From positions 744,001 through 808,000 of the forward strand of contig CM034307.1 of assembly GCA_019925795.1 (NCBI GenBank): 64,000 nucleotides of DNA. The letters are read 5' to 3'. The stretch's first letter is position 1. The number at the start of each line of letters is the position of its first letter. Below are positions 11,972 through 23,591 of the stretch, piece by piece. The notes beneath the pieces are model-generated. The model saw nothing but the letters and a program-made list of their open reading frames with translations, was not told the origin of the DNA and made no database searches. The position numbers and the translations under genes are program-made. Source of the DNA: Dendrobium chrysotoxum (taxonomy: Eukaryota > Streptophyta > Magnoliopsida > Asparagales > Orchidaceae).

Positions 11972-12428
11972 ATGTATCATTTACCCCCTATTTATGGACG
12001 TCAAAGTCTTAGCCAACCAACATCAATATCAGCCTCAACTTGAGGTTGTTATAATAATATATAAAATTTTAATAAAAATGTGAAAATATTTTTTAATGTT
12101 AAATAAATGAATTTATGCTAGAAAATTATCAAAAATTGCATATATATAAAACTTACATTCTATATATTTTTTGTACTCTTGGCTTCAATCTTATATTGAT
12201 GTGTATATAGTTTAAATTACATCAAAGATGAAGTTCTATTTTCAATTCAATTTTGACATTGGGTGTCAATATTGGTGATGATAAGTAGCGACATTGGTCT
12301 TGATGCTATTAAAATCATTTGAGATGCATTGTAGACGAAGAACTTACATCCTTGCAACCAATCTCAACAGGAAAAAAGATCTCTTGTTGGAGGTTAATTT
12401 ATGCATGAGTGTGAAAATTTGAGGCTAT
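11972..12428. other. intergenic, nothing recognised
   Basis: AT-rich sequence without a plausible reading frame or a repeat that I can classify. Confidence 0.4.
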
Positions 12429-13361
12429 AGAAGACTACAAGAATTATTTATGATTGTAATTGTTGACCTCGTTTTCCGAACTTAGGCCCTCCAGCGCGCC
12501 CATATCCCTTCGAGAAGACTACAAGAATTATTTATGATTGTAATTGTTGACCTCGTTTTCCGAACTTAGGCCCTCCAGCTAGGGGTGTCAATATTTGACA
12601 CGACACGAAAATCCGACTCGAACCCGATCCGGAATTTTCGGGTTTGACCCGACCCGATTTCAAAATGGGCCGGGTTCGGGTTCCAGGATTTGACCCGTTT
12701 GAAAATCGGGTCGGGTTCGGGTTGACCCGTCGGGTTGTCGGGTCAACCCAAAAACCCGTTTACAAAGGCCTGACCGCACTGCCCGATCTGCCCGCGAGAT
12801 TGCCCGCGCTCTGCCCCAGGCTTCCAGCGCTCTGCCCAAAGTCTGCCCGCGCGGTCCCGAGGCTGCCCGCTGCTGCCCCGCCTGCCCACGCGCGCCCGCT
12901 GGCCGCTGCTGCCCCTCCTGCCCGCGCCTGCCGGCACGCGCCCGCGCGGGTCTGCGGCTGCTCGCGCCCGCGCGCGCGCGTCTGCGGCTGCCCGCGCCCG
13001 CGTGCGTCTGCGGCTGCCCTCGCCCGGGCGCCCTCGCGCCCGCTGTTGCTCGCGCCCGAGCGCCCTCGCGCCCGCTGCTGCCCGCGCCCGAGCGCCCACT
13101 TGCGTCCGCGCCAGCCGCCATCCGCCGTCCCGCCCGCCGCCCGGAGCCCGCCGTTCCGCCGTCCCGCCTCCGCAACCGGGTCGGGTTGGGTCAACCCGGC
13201 AACCCGACGGGTCGGGTCCGGGTTCGAGAATCCGACCCGTTTACATATCCGGGTCGGGCTAGGGTCGACCCGTTTGAGCCCGGGTCAATTCCGGGTTAAC
13301 CCGAACCCGACCCGAAACCCGGTTTTGACACCCCTACCTCCAGCGCGCCCATATCCCTTCG
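12429..13361. repeat. 84-bp tandem duplication, second copy split by a hAT element
   Basis: The first unit occupies 12429-12512. The second unit starts at 12513, is interrupted after CCTCCAGC at 12579 by the element at 12580-13336, and resumes at 13345-13361. The uninterrupted first copy shows the pre-insertion sequence, so only CCTCCAGC was duplicated by the insertion. Confidence 0.9.
12580..13336. mobile_element. non-autonomous hAT-like element 1
   Basis: 757 bp with terminal inverted repeats TAGGGGTGTCAA / TTGACACCCCTA and a perfect 8-bp target duplication CCTCCAGC at 12572-12579 and 13337-13344, the hAT signature. Subterminal arms are rich in GGGTCGGGTT and ACCCGACCCG in opposite orientations. 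The centre (about 12780-13150) is a very GC-rich run of CCCGCGC-type repeats, unlike the AT-rich surroundings. Long frames there (up to 243 codons, on both strands) are translations of this low-complexity DNA and are not genes. No transposase is encoded. Confidence 0.9.
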
Positions 13362-14000
13362 ATAGCCGGATTTGAGCCCGAGCGGGCTCGAGCATGCCCG
13401 ACTGACTCAATTATGCCTCGTCGAGCCTTATTTGACTCGAATTGACGTCGATTTGGGTTTGATTTCACCAAATTAATTTGATCAAATCGAATTTGAACCC
13501 AAATTGACCCAAATCAAGTTGAATCGGATCCGATTCGAACTTAATTTCAGCTCAATAGGATCTGTCTAATTCCAAATGAAGCCTAATCAACTTTATGATC
13601 TTCTTCTACAATGGCTTCACGTGACTTGGCTATTAAACCTTTTCACCTTCATCTACGATTGCTTTTGTATTTCACTAGCATTAGTGATTCTCGACGGTTG
13701 ATAAGCGCCTCTGCAATCTATATGTGGAATCAGGTGACGCCTCTCGATTTCCCGCTCTTGTTTAACCTGTGTATTAGATTTAGGTGCTAGATGTGTAATT
13801 CCATTAGAATTTTACTGAATGCATGTAAATTCCCCTAATCTAATTCTCTCTGCACATTTTCTATAATGAAATAATTTTGAGCTCATTTCCTTGCTTGTAG
13901 GTTTTCGTTTTATTAAGATCAAAATATAAGACGTTATTTCACAATAAAAATCTAAACATTGACAAGGAATGATTATATATATATATATGCGCGCATGTGT
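13362..14000. other. intergenic, nothing recognised
   Basis: Mixed-composition sequence. The first 200 bases carry CTCGAGC- and GACTCGAATT-like motifs; the rest has no gene or clear repeat. Confidence 0.35.
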
Positions 14001-14008
14001 GTTCATTT

Positions 14009-14700
14009 TAGGGGTGCAAACAAGCCGAGTCGAGCTCGAGCCAAGGGATGTTCAAGTCAAGCTCGACTATTAAAACTCGAGCTCGAGCTAGAGCTCGTGC
14101 TCGAACTCGAGTCGAGCTCAAAATCTGAGCTCGAGCTCGACTCGTCTTCATGTCGAGCGGCTCGTTGAGCCCTGCTGTCGAGCCCGTCGTCGCGTCCGTC
14201 GTCTAGAGTTCCGTCCCTCGTCGTCGCATCATCCATAGCTCGTTCGTCGTCAAGAACCATCGTCCCGAACCCCGAGCTCGTGTGTCGTCTTCCTGAGCTC
14301 TGCCGTCGAGATCCGTTGTCCCGAGGTCGCGTCGTGTTTGCTGTCGAGATCCATCGTCCCGAGCTCGTCCGTCGTCGTCGTCCCGAGATCGAGTTCGTCT
14401 GCCGTCGTGATCCACGTGCTCTGTGATTTCCTGCTCATCTCCTCGTCGTTTTGGATTTCCCGCTTGCGACTCGCATCGATTTGGATTTCCCGCTCGCCAT
14501 TTGGATTTCCAGCCCGCGAGAGCTGCTCGACGAGCTGACAAGTCGAGCGGAAGCCTGTTCGAGCTCGAGCTCGATAAGCCGTCGAGCTCGAAATCGTGTT
14601 CGAGTTCGACTCGCGAGCTCAATAAGCTCGACTCGTCGAGCCTGTTATCGAGTCGAATTCGAGCCGGCTCACGATTCGGCTTGGCTCGGTTGCACCCCTA
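14009..14700. mobile_element. non-autonomous hAT-like element 2
   Basis: 692 bp with termini TAGGGGTGCAAAC / GTTGCACCCCTA. The 8-bp flanks are GTTCATTT (14001-14008) and GTTCGCTT (14701-14708), six of eight matching, so an aged hAT-type duplication. The arms are built of GAGCTCGAGCTC repeats that fold back on each other; the core carries CGTCGTCG and TTGGATTTCCCGC repeats. No transposase frame. It lies right beside the repeat at 14705-15270. Confidence 0.78.
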
Positions 14701-14704
14701 GTTC

Positions 14705-15270
14705 GCTTTTTGCAATGTCTAATATGAAATCCTACCGAACTGCTTCATAATTAGCTCTTCCAACTCACCATTTTGGGTGCTTTGATCTTGAATCTTGATG
14801 TTGTTGCTTCGGAATTAGTTAATTTTCTTATGTTGTGTATTTTTTACTCCATTTATTTTATGGCCCCTTTATATTGTTTTATGGGATTTTTAAAATGAAT
14901 TTACTTAATCATGACAAACTAAATTGTATTTGTTTAACCATGATGACAATTTGTTTTTAATATTAGATTATATTTTAATTTATGCATGCTGCTAATTAAT
15001 TTTTATTATAAATTATTTTTTTAATTTTTTATAATATTTATAATGGAGACAATAGATTCATGTAGCCGACCCCACATAGTGGGACAAAGACTTATTGTTG
15101 TTTTAGTATTTATTTTAAATTTAAATAAAATGGTATTATTTATAAAATTTTAATATTAATTTGAAAAGTTTTAATTTTTATTCATTTGCGCACTTTATGC
15201 TCAAGCAAATAAATATTAACTATTATAATTACTTATACAAATAAATTTAATAATAATTTATTTTTAACAA
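14705..15270 (-). repeat. inverted partner of the repeat at 2905-3390
   Basis: Reading the reverse strand gives the same order of blocks as 2905-3390. It is interrupted at 15042-15103 by a LINE stub absent from the other copy. Unclassified; see the partner entry. Confidence 0.7.
15042..15103 (+). mobile_element. 62-bp RTE LINE 3' stub with target duplication
   Basis: It contains GATTCATGTAGCCGACCCCA, the 3' end of the RTE LINE at 23979-27128 in the opposite orientation, then GACTTATTGTTGTT. Flanks are TAATATTTAT (15032-15041) and TAGTATTTAT (15104-15113), a 10-bp duplication with one mismatch. The related repeat at 2905-3390 shows the empty site. An extreme 5' truncation. Confidence 0.85.
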
Positions 15271-15416
15271 TTATAATATAATTAATATATTTATAACGAG
15301 AATTTGTATTTTAAATTTTTGTTCAAACATGCAATAAAACTAGTTATAGAATAAGACTTTCTTATTGTTTTTTATAACAGCTTAGAAATTTTTAAAAGCA
15401 ATGAAAAAATTGTTTC

Positions 15417-15544
15417 AGGCTTCATTTGCGATGGCTTTCTTATTGCTTCTTAAACTTTTTAGCACAAAAATTTTTTAAACAAAAAATTTTTGCACTACAA
15501 AGCTGCTTTAGAAAACAATAAGAAATTTGTCCCAAATGAAGCCT
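15417..15544. mobile_element. foldback MITE, AGGCTTCATTTG ends
   Basis: 128 bp with perfect 12-bp inverted ends AGGCTTCATTTG / CAAATGAAGCCT. Inner parts also pair (TTTCTTATTG with CAATAAGAAA). Superfamily unclear, as no convincing target duplication was found. Related but diverged copies lie at 40095-40203, 52828-52933 and 55580-55680. Confidence 0.75.
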
Positions 15545-15994
15545 AAATGATTTAAAGGCTGAAGCTGCAAACCATATTTTTGTTGAAACATATTTAATTT
15601 TAAATATTTCATTTTATTTTTATGTTTATCTTTTTATTCGGACAAATAATTTTCTTTTTCTATTTAATTACCCTCTCACCTGAAGGTGCAGAGGATTTAG
15701 GATTAATTAGGATGAATTTAAAATTTATTAAATTTACTTTAAGATTAATACTAAATAAATTATTTATATGCAATACTAATCTCAAAATAAATATAATGAT
15801 TTCAAGCAATGCTATTTTAATATTATTTAAATCAAATTGTTACTATATTATTTTTGTAGTATATTTTTTTCCAGCAGATTAGTGAATAGTTAATTTGAAT
15901 TAATTAAAAAAAAACCTTAGACAAAGATAACTTTTGTGTTGGAACTCCAAAGTTTTATTTGATGAGGTACTGATGAGTTAATTTGTGGATGGTG
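15545..15994. other. intergenic, nothing recognised
   Basis: AT-rich sequence with an 86-codon frame at 15622-15882 that is hydrophobic only through its T richness and shows no motif. Confidence 0.4.
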
Positions 15995-16002
15995 GTTGTG
16001 TT

Positions 16003-16670
16003 TAGGGGTGTCAATATTTGACACGACTCGAAAATCTGATTCGAACCCGACCTCCAAAATTTCAGGTTAGGCTCAACCCATTTGTGAAACGGCTCGGATT
16101 CGGGTTCAACAAACCAACCCGTTTCAAAATTTTGGGTAAGATTCGGGTTGACTCGGAAACCCAACAATGACGCAAACGACCCAAAATTCCGACGATTACA
16201 CGAAATTGAAAATCCCGCCTTCCGCCTCTCCGTGCTCGTCGTCCCGCATGAAGGCCTAGCCGTCTGCCTCTCCCGCTATCCTGCGAGCCCTCCATCTCAC
16301 CGACAGCGACGACATTCCTTCCTATGCAGTATGCTAAACCGTAGGCCGATAACATTCCACCCCGCCAGCGCTGCCGTCCCGCGGGGTTAGGGTCAACCTA
16401 GTCGTCCCTCACATTGCCTTCCCTGATCACTGGCAGTCTTGCGGCTTCGACGAGAGAACCGAGACAACGACATTCTTCCTCCCATTCACGCGCTTCTTCG
16501 ACCATAACCCGTGCCAGGTCGGGTCAACCCCAAATGAGACCGGGTTGGGTCCAGGTTGAATTTTATGACCCGTTTGTAAAAATGGGTCGGGTTCGGGTCG
16601 TGTCAAATAGCATCAGGTCAGTTCCAATTTCGATCAGAACCCAACCCATAACCCGATTTTGACACCTCTA
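16003..16670. mobile_element. non-autonomous hAT-like element 3
   Basis: 668 bp, same terminal family as element 1 (TAGGGGTGTCAATATT start; end TTTTGACACCTCTA), with a perfect 8-bp target duplication GTTGTGTT at 15995-16002 and 16671-16678. It keeps the GGGTCGGGTTCGGGTT-like arms, but its centre is less GC-rich than element 1. No transposase. Confidence 0.9.
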
Positions 16671-16830
16671 GTTGTGTTGTTATTTGTGCTTTTCTAGGTA
16701 CTATATTGATGAAAATTGTAGTGGTAGTTGGGTCCCAATTAATAAGGCCAATTTGATTGAATTCCTTATAATGTGGTCGATATTTGTACCATCACCAACA
16801 TTTTATTATGATTGAATTTTTAAAGATAAG

Positions 16831-18799
16831 TTATATATCTTCAAAAATTTATCTTGATCGGGCACGACTCTTGAGACAAAATTGAGTTATAAACTTCCAA
16901 AATTAAATCTGGGATCATCTGAACTCCGATTATAGCAAACTTATAGTTGAACTGAACATCTCGGAAAGACAAACCCATCGACACCAAAATCAGCCAGATT
17001 CGAGCCCAAATGAGCCCACACCAAGGGTCCAAAGCATATTTGAACTGTTCAAAGCTTAATTTGGAATACCAAATGAACTCTAAAGATAACATGCTTATAG
17101 TCAAATAGAGCGGCTCAACAAGACGAATCCAACGAGCCCAAGATCACTGAATTTTGAGATTATTAAGGGATTCAAATGACCAGTAAATGTTCCATGATAA
17201 AGGGGATCACTATCAGCCATCCATTCAAACCACTCCTATTTTGACTTTGATCCTACACATATTTACATGTCATGCCACTCTCAAAAAACTATAAATAGCC
17301 CATATTCTTCTCATAAGAAAACAAAAAAAGTGGAAGAGAAGGGAAGAATTTGGAAGCTTCCTCGTCGCTGATCACCTCCAGACTTCCACCTGTTCGTCGA
17401 CCACCACCCAACTTCCACCTGTTCGTCGACCACTGTCGGACTTCTATCTATTTGTCGACCACCTCTGGACTTCTGCCCGTTCATTGACCTACCGTTAGAG
17501 TTCTTTACGACCACCGCCGAACTTCTGTCTGTTTAATCAACCACTACTGGACTTTCGCCCATTCGTCGACCACTGCTGGAGTTCTTCTCGACCACTGCCG
17601 GACTTCCGCCCATTCGTCGACCACCGTCGGACTTCTGCCCGTTTGTCGACCATCGCATGACTTCCACCAATTTGTCAACCACCGCCAGAGTTCTTCCCGA
17701 CCACTGCCGGACTTTCGTACATTCGTTGACCACCGCCAGACTTCTGCCCGTTCGTCGACCACTACATGACTTCCTCCCATTCGTCGACCACTACAGGAGT
17801 TCTTCCCGACCACCGCCAGACTTTCTTTTGTTCGTCGACCACCGCCGTACTTCTTCCCTTTCGTCGACCATCATCCAAGTTCTTTCCGACCACCACCAGA
17901 CTTCTATCATTTCATCAACCACCTCCAGACTTCTGCTTGTTCATCAACCACCGTTGGAGTATTTCTGACCACCATGAGACATCCGCTCGTTCGTCAACCA
18001 TCGCCGGACTTCCTCCAGTCCGCCGACCACTGCTGGACTTCCAGACGTTCACTGACCACCGTTAAAATTCTGCCCTTCCGTCGACCACTATCGAAGTTCT
18101 TCCCGACCACCGCCAGACTTCTGCTAGTCCGCTAAGCACCGTTGTACTTTCACCCGTCCGTTGACTGACTACATTCTTTCAACCTCCGTCACCAGACAAC
18201 AAACTTTTTAACCTCCGTCGCCCACCGACTACGATCCTTCTGACCTTCGTCCCCTGCCGGCTACGATCTTTCTGACCTCCGTCACCAGATAACGGTCTTT
18301 CTGACCTCCGTCGCCCTCCGACCACTGTCACCCTCAGACTACAGTCTTTCTAACCACCATCGCCAACTATGGTCCTTCCCGACCATCGTCGCCCACCGAC
18401 TACAGTCCTTCCAACCATCGTCGCTCAACTACAGTTCTTCCAACCTACATCACTCGCCGACTATGATCCTGCCGCCCAAAAGAACATATCAACACTTATT
18501 CTTCCAACTCCCAGCATATAATGCACTATGTATGATGTATATTTGCTACATCGAGCCAAGACCTTCCTCCTAAGGAAGGGCCTCATTTGTAATGAATTAC
18601 AAACATTAGTGGATTCATTCAAACTGGGCTAGGCCCCGTGGTTTTTCTCATTTTAAGGAGTTTCCACATAAAAATTATGGTGTCCCTTATAAACTCTATA
18701 ATCACACACTCTTATCTATTTGTATGTTTGATCTTTGTATAATGCTAAGATGCTAAGCTAGATCACTCTCTAGCGCTGCGAATATTCCAGGATGCAACA
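16831..18799 (+). mobile_element. solo LTR of a copia-like family, expanded by a minisatellite
   Basis: 1969 bp with 5-bp target duplication ATAAG at 16826-16830 and 18800-18804. It ends GATGCAACA and starts TTATATATC (the expected TG is mutated). It matches the minus-strand LTR at 19355-20372 at its beginning (TTATCTTGAT.GGGCACGA), at the ACTATAAATAGCCC promoter motif (TATA at 17290-17297) and near its end (GGCCCCGTGGTTTTTC). A tandem array (17380-18480) follows the promoter and roughly doubles the length. No internal retroelement sequence adjoins, so it arose by LTR-LTR recombination. Confidence 0.85.
17380..18480 (+). repeat. degenerate minisatellite inside the solo LTR
   Basis: About 1.1 kb of imperfect units built on TTCGTCGACCACCGCC, GGACTTCTGCCC and GAGTTCTTCCCGACC, grading into ACCTCCGTCGCCCACCGACT units toward the right. 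Stop-free frames of about 100 codons on both strands are a result of the repeat, not genes. A related array in reverse orientation is at 56470-56900. Confidence 0.85.
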
Positions 18800-18804
18800 A
18801 TAAG

Positions 18805-19350
18805 ATTTCTCATTATTGACAAATTGGCAAAATGAAAAGTGATATTGATAAAAATACTATGTACAAGAGTTCAATGCCTTGGAGGATTGATTTATATAAA
18901 TCGATGGCCCTACGATAATTTTTAGAAAAAAATCTGTATAATGATAGCCTTGTTGGATTCAAATTTGTTCATAAAAAATATATTAACCTTACTTCAACGT
19001 TGCAGTGCTCTCATAACCAGAACTCAAAATATAGAGAGGGCATCACTGCTATGCTCGTAAGCACAGCTCTACAGCGCTCCCACACAAATTTTCATGCATG
19101 TAAGAAATTTCACATAGATCATTTATGTTGGATATGATCAGCTGATCATCTTCAATGCGTGAGTAGACCATTTTTGACACCTGACTGGACCTTCTTTGGC
19201 CCTTTTTCTTTTTCAAAGATTGTTTGGTTATGATCGATGAAGGTCGAAGAAGTTTTGATCATGTGCAAAGATGATTTGAAGATTGCTCAATTGTTGCTTG
19301 AAGATGTTCAAATAATATTCGACCATGAATTATAGAGATTATTTAAATTA
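18805..19350. other. spacer between two solo LTRs, nothing recognised
   Basis: Sequence of ordinary composition between two oppositely oriented solo LTRs of one family. No gene or clear repeat seen. Confidence 0.4.
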
Positions 19351-19354
19351 TTCT

Positions 19355-20372
19355 TGTTGCGGACTCAAATATACGCGGCGATAGAGTTTAAATTTCCGTC
19401 TCAGCGTTGTACGTATATCCAGCACACAAACAGAAGAATGAAAGAACACCAGAATTTTTACGTGGAAAGCCCTGGAAAAGGGAAAAACCACGGGGCCACG
19501 CCCAGTTGAAAAAGTTCCACTAGTGTTGTATGAAATACACGAGGCTGATTCGTCCGTTAAATTCAGGACGATCAGATTACAATGAGTATCAGTTACAAGG
19601 CCAAGTAGAGTTCCAACGTCACTCGGGTGTCTGGCAGAATTCCGGCGTCACTCGGGCGTCGGGTAGAATTCCGGCGTCGGGTAGAATTCTGACGTTACTC
19701 CGACGTCGCGCAGAGCTTCGGCGTCCCTCGGGCACCCGACGGTGCTCTGGCGATGCTCCGGTGGTGTTCCGGCGGAGTTCCGGCGAAGTTCCGGCGGTGT
19801 TCCGGCGGTGGTCGAGGAGGAGCTGTTCCCTCCTAGACTTCTCTTCTTCTCTTCTTTTCTTCTTCTCTTCTTGGCTTGGGTCCCCTCTTAAGAGAAATGA
19901 GGGGCTATTTATAGTTTTTTTGGAGTGGCATAGCTCGTAAATAGATGAGGGATTAGGGGCAAATAAGGAGTGATCCGGATGAACGGCCGATATTGAATCC
20001 CTTGATCATGAGCCGTTTATTGAGCATCTTAAGGTCTTAATGGTATCAGAATTCTGCGATCTTGGGCTCGTTGGATTTGTCTCGTCGAGCCGCTCGATTC
20101 GACTGTAAGCTCGTCAAAATCGGAGACCGTTTGGTAACTCAAATTGCTGTTCGATGCTTCCAACAGCACTTCGGGTACTTGATTTGGACTCGTTTGGGCT
20201 CGGATTGAGTCGAATTTGGTGTTGTTGGATTCGTATTTCCGAGACGCTCAATTCGACTATAAGCTTGCTGAAATCGGAGTTTAAATGGTCTCCGAATTAA
20301 GTTTTGAAGTTTCCAACTTGAGTTTTCCTTGAGATTCGTGCCCAATCAAGATAATTTTTCGATGACGTATCA
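19355..20372 (-). mobile_element. solo LTR of a copia-like family
   Basis: 1018 bp. On the minus strand it starts TGATACGTCATCG and ends GTCCGCAACA, with a perfect 5-bp target duplication ATTCT at 19350-19354 and 20373-20377. Its TATA motif (minus TATAAATA) is at 19906-19913. The conserved segment near 19480-19510 is the complement of the GGCCCCGTGG motif of the 16831 copy. A 136-codon frame on + is only the reverse of GCCGGAAC-type repeats in the leader. Confidence 0.88.
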
Positions 20373-20377
20373 ATTCT

Positions 20378-21173
20378 ATATCATGATTTAGTTATTGCTC
20401 GAAAATAAATTTGATTGAAAGATGATTTAACAAAAATAAAATTTGAGCGGTAAATTGAAGTTGAACTCTCATTGCACTGTTTTTAGATCCTAAGAAGTAA
20501 TGCTATTTTTTTAGGCCTCATTTATTTCGGCGTTATTTTTTTCCTTTTTTGTTTAGAAACGGTAAAATTATTTTTTTGTCGTTGTTTGGATGATAAGCTT
20601 CTATAGAAATGTTTTTTAGAAAAATTCATTTTTTTTACTATTTTGAGAAACTTTTTGATATTTACTTATTCATTAAAAAATTTCATTTTCTTACTCATTA
20701 TTTCTAAAATTATCCTTTAAAAAACCAAGAGAGGAAGAATCAAAGCGAAGACTTTTCTTTTTTTTTTTTTTCCCGTGAAAAAGGGCATTATCTAATTTAC
20801 ACTGTTATATGGGCTGTAAAGTAAAAATTCCCACCTTGTCCCTTGGCTCGCGCCCTCCACCACTCGCCCGCAACACGGTCAAGACCGCCATGGGAATACT
20901 GCTGGGAGCCATCACTGTTCTAAGCGCCTGCACCCACCCGCACACATCCAGCCCCCCTTCGCGGACGCGAAACCGTATCGCTAGTCGCCGACCACCGGAC
21001 CTACCCGATCCAAACCATAATTGCCAGGAAACGTCTCGCCGAACCGCACTTCTTTTCCTCTCCCTGCCGGCCGACACAGCACTGCTCTCCATACCCCGGC
21101 GGGCAGCCGCTTTCTCAATTGGCATTTGTGAGTCTTTTTTTGTCTCTGTTATGTTCTTACTTGCTTCGATTAG
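20378..21173. other. 5' region of the unknown-function gene
   Basis: The left part is AT-rich; from about 20820 the sequence becomes GC-rich, as in the 5' UTR of plant genes. A 193-codon frame (20809-21390) on + and a 166-codon frame on - cross this region, but neither shows a family motif and they overlap the real exon in other frames. It may hold the promoter and a leader exon ending near the donor-like GTGAGT at 21129. Confidence 0.4.
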
Positions 21174-23496
21174 GCAGTTGCGCTCATGGATTTTGGGAAT
21201 TCTTTGTAGCTGGACCGAAGGAATGGCTCCGAGATCAGAAGAAGAAGGCGGCAAGGTTCGTCCTGGCTCCCATCGACGCCTCTCGCGAGAGTCTCCGCAA
21301 TGCATATCGGGTGTTTGGTACCTAGTGCTCTCTCTTTGCCTCTCTTGTGCGTCGTTAATTTTAGGGGCTGTTTACGTTGATGGAATTTGAAGTATGCAAA
21401 TGCTTTTCACTTAACAATTATGTACCTAATTGGGTGCTTGATTCCAAAGTAATTAAGACTTGTTGCTTGCTAAATATGGAGTCGGGAGAGGGAGGGATGC
21501 AGGGAGGGAGGGTGGGACAATCTTTTTTAAGTGAGAACTTGTAAAATTAAAGAACCAAGTGAAAGTTGGCTGTGGCTACTATCCTCAATCACTAAGGATG
21601 GCTGTAATGGTTCTCCTCCTGGAGGTGGAGGCAACACAACTTTATGGCTATAGATGAGATGGCGCCAAGAGATTGGGTAGGCAAACTACTGAGGATGGGT
21701 GGGGCGGCTCTCTTCTAGGAGGTGAAGGTGGTACGTCCTAAAGGTGCATATGATATGTTCAAACAAAATTATTGAGGTGATTGAGGGTTGTAGTTAAGGC
21801 AATCTTTCTTTGGAGGTGGAGACAACATGAATTGAAGGTAACACAAGTAAATCAATGAGGTCATTGAGGGCAGTCATGATAAATCTCCTTTTTGGAGATA
21901 GAGATACAAGACTTGAAGCTGGTGGGGTGTGATGGTAATTGAGGGAAAGTAGGATGATTGTTCTTATGTTAGTATATATGCCAACACCTAAAGGTGATGG
22001 CAGAGGTGGTTGAGGGCAATTAGGGTAGTCATCATTTGAAATGGCATGCGGTTCTCCTTCTAGAGGTGGAGAAAGTTCATACTCTGAATAGAAGAGGTGA
22101 TAAAAAAGAACATAAGGCCACCGTTAAAGTTCGAAAATTCTCCTATGATCTAAGAGTTTAGAATGTTTGAAAAAAGCATTTATGGGATCCATTTATAAAA
22201 TTTGAAAGAGATGTAACGACCCTTATTCAAAATATATAAGAATATACCTTATTCTTATTAACAATGAGCATACTTGATCGGGATCTCTATTGATCCCTCT
22301 CTTCATTGAGAATTGATTTGATCAAACCTTTCCTTGAGTTAGCCTGATCGACCAACCTGAGTTAGGGGTTGGCATCAGCGCTCCTAAAACATTCATCATT
22401 GATGATGTCTCTGATCATTGAACCAAACTAATCATTTTGCATATATTGGCACCATAAATCCAACATAGTTGAAGAATTGAAACTCTGATCATCAAATTGA
22501 TTAGAATACATTTGAGAATGTTTGTGGAACAAATTTAGTAGTCATTGTAAATTGTTGGTGATATCTAGCTTTTTTTTGGTCAAAATGTCCACCCTCGATA
22601 GCAATAGTTAGCCATAAATGAATCTCAAAATGGAGGTATGTGGAAGTAGCAAGAACTCCAGGCGGTCAAAACTTTGGAAGAACTGCAATATAACTAGCAC
22701 TCATTGGCACGATTAGACACCACCATTGTGTAGCTAGTTTCAAGAGCTTTTTTGTAGGCCGATCATTGGCTGCTGCTGCTTGAACTCCTCCTATGGTGGA
22801 GGAAGAGGCTTGGACCAACTACTTGTTGACCTGTAGACCTTCGGCCAACCACCCACTACCCACGACTCCCTCAACAGTCCACGATCTCACCAAACCGCTC
22901 CCCACAACCGCCTCTCACGACACAAAAATGAATCCCCTTCCCATTTTCATGGTCACGCTCCCAGAATCGGAAGAAGATCGCAAGCAAAGCAAGGAAACTT
23001 ACCTCTCGACCTCGGACGCCTGCTTCCTCCCGCAAAGCCACGCCGACCGGACCTCAACCCTCCTCCGACTGTCGGCCAAGTCTTTGCTTCCCTCACCGAG
23101 CCTCCTCCGCCTGTGAACTTTGACCACCGGCCACCTGCAGCCGCACCGACTGTTGCTTCCATCTCCTACGCTGATTCAAAAGGACAACCACTGTGCCTAG
23201 CCGACTGCCGCCGGCCTGCACCTGCATCTCTGGACGAATCCCGTCGCCAACCTGCACTCGTTGAAGCTATCGTCGAGTCCAACCCGACGCCCGTCTCTAC
23301 CTCCGATCGAGCCTTCTGTCCTAGCCTTCGGCCCGAGCTTCTCCGTGTGTGACTCCTACCCGATCGGACTTCTCCCCCCTATGTTATATATGTAATATAA
23401 TATATAATATTATATATATATATATTATAATATAAGGTATAATATATATATATAATATAATATATAGTATTATATATATTATAATGTAATCTTTGC

Positions 23497-23591
<95 letters not shown>

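Noticed and set aside
12644..13375. 243-codon frame and several long antisense frames in GC-rich DNA
   Set aside because: They are translations of CCCGCGC-type repeats inside hAT element 1, open on both strands, with only Ala/Pro/Arg repeats.
14057..14750. Ser/Arg/Glu-rich frames around 14000-14750
   Set aside because: Translations of GAGCTCGAGCTC repeats within hAT element 2.
17544..18065. Frames of about 100 codons rich in Ser, Thr and Arg
   Set aside because: Minisatellite of the solo LTR; open on both strands because the unit lacks stops.
20809..21390. 193-codon frame on + (and 166 codons on -) as a gene
   Set aside because: No motif; overlaps in another frame the exon 21174-21317, which splices in phase to four more exons.
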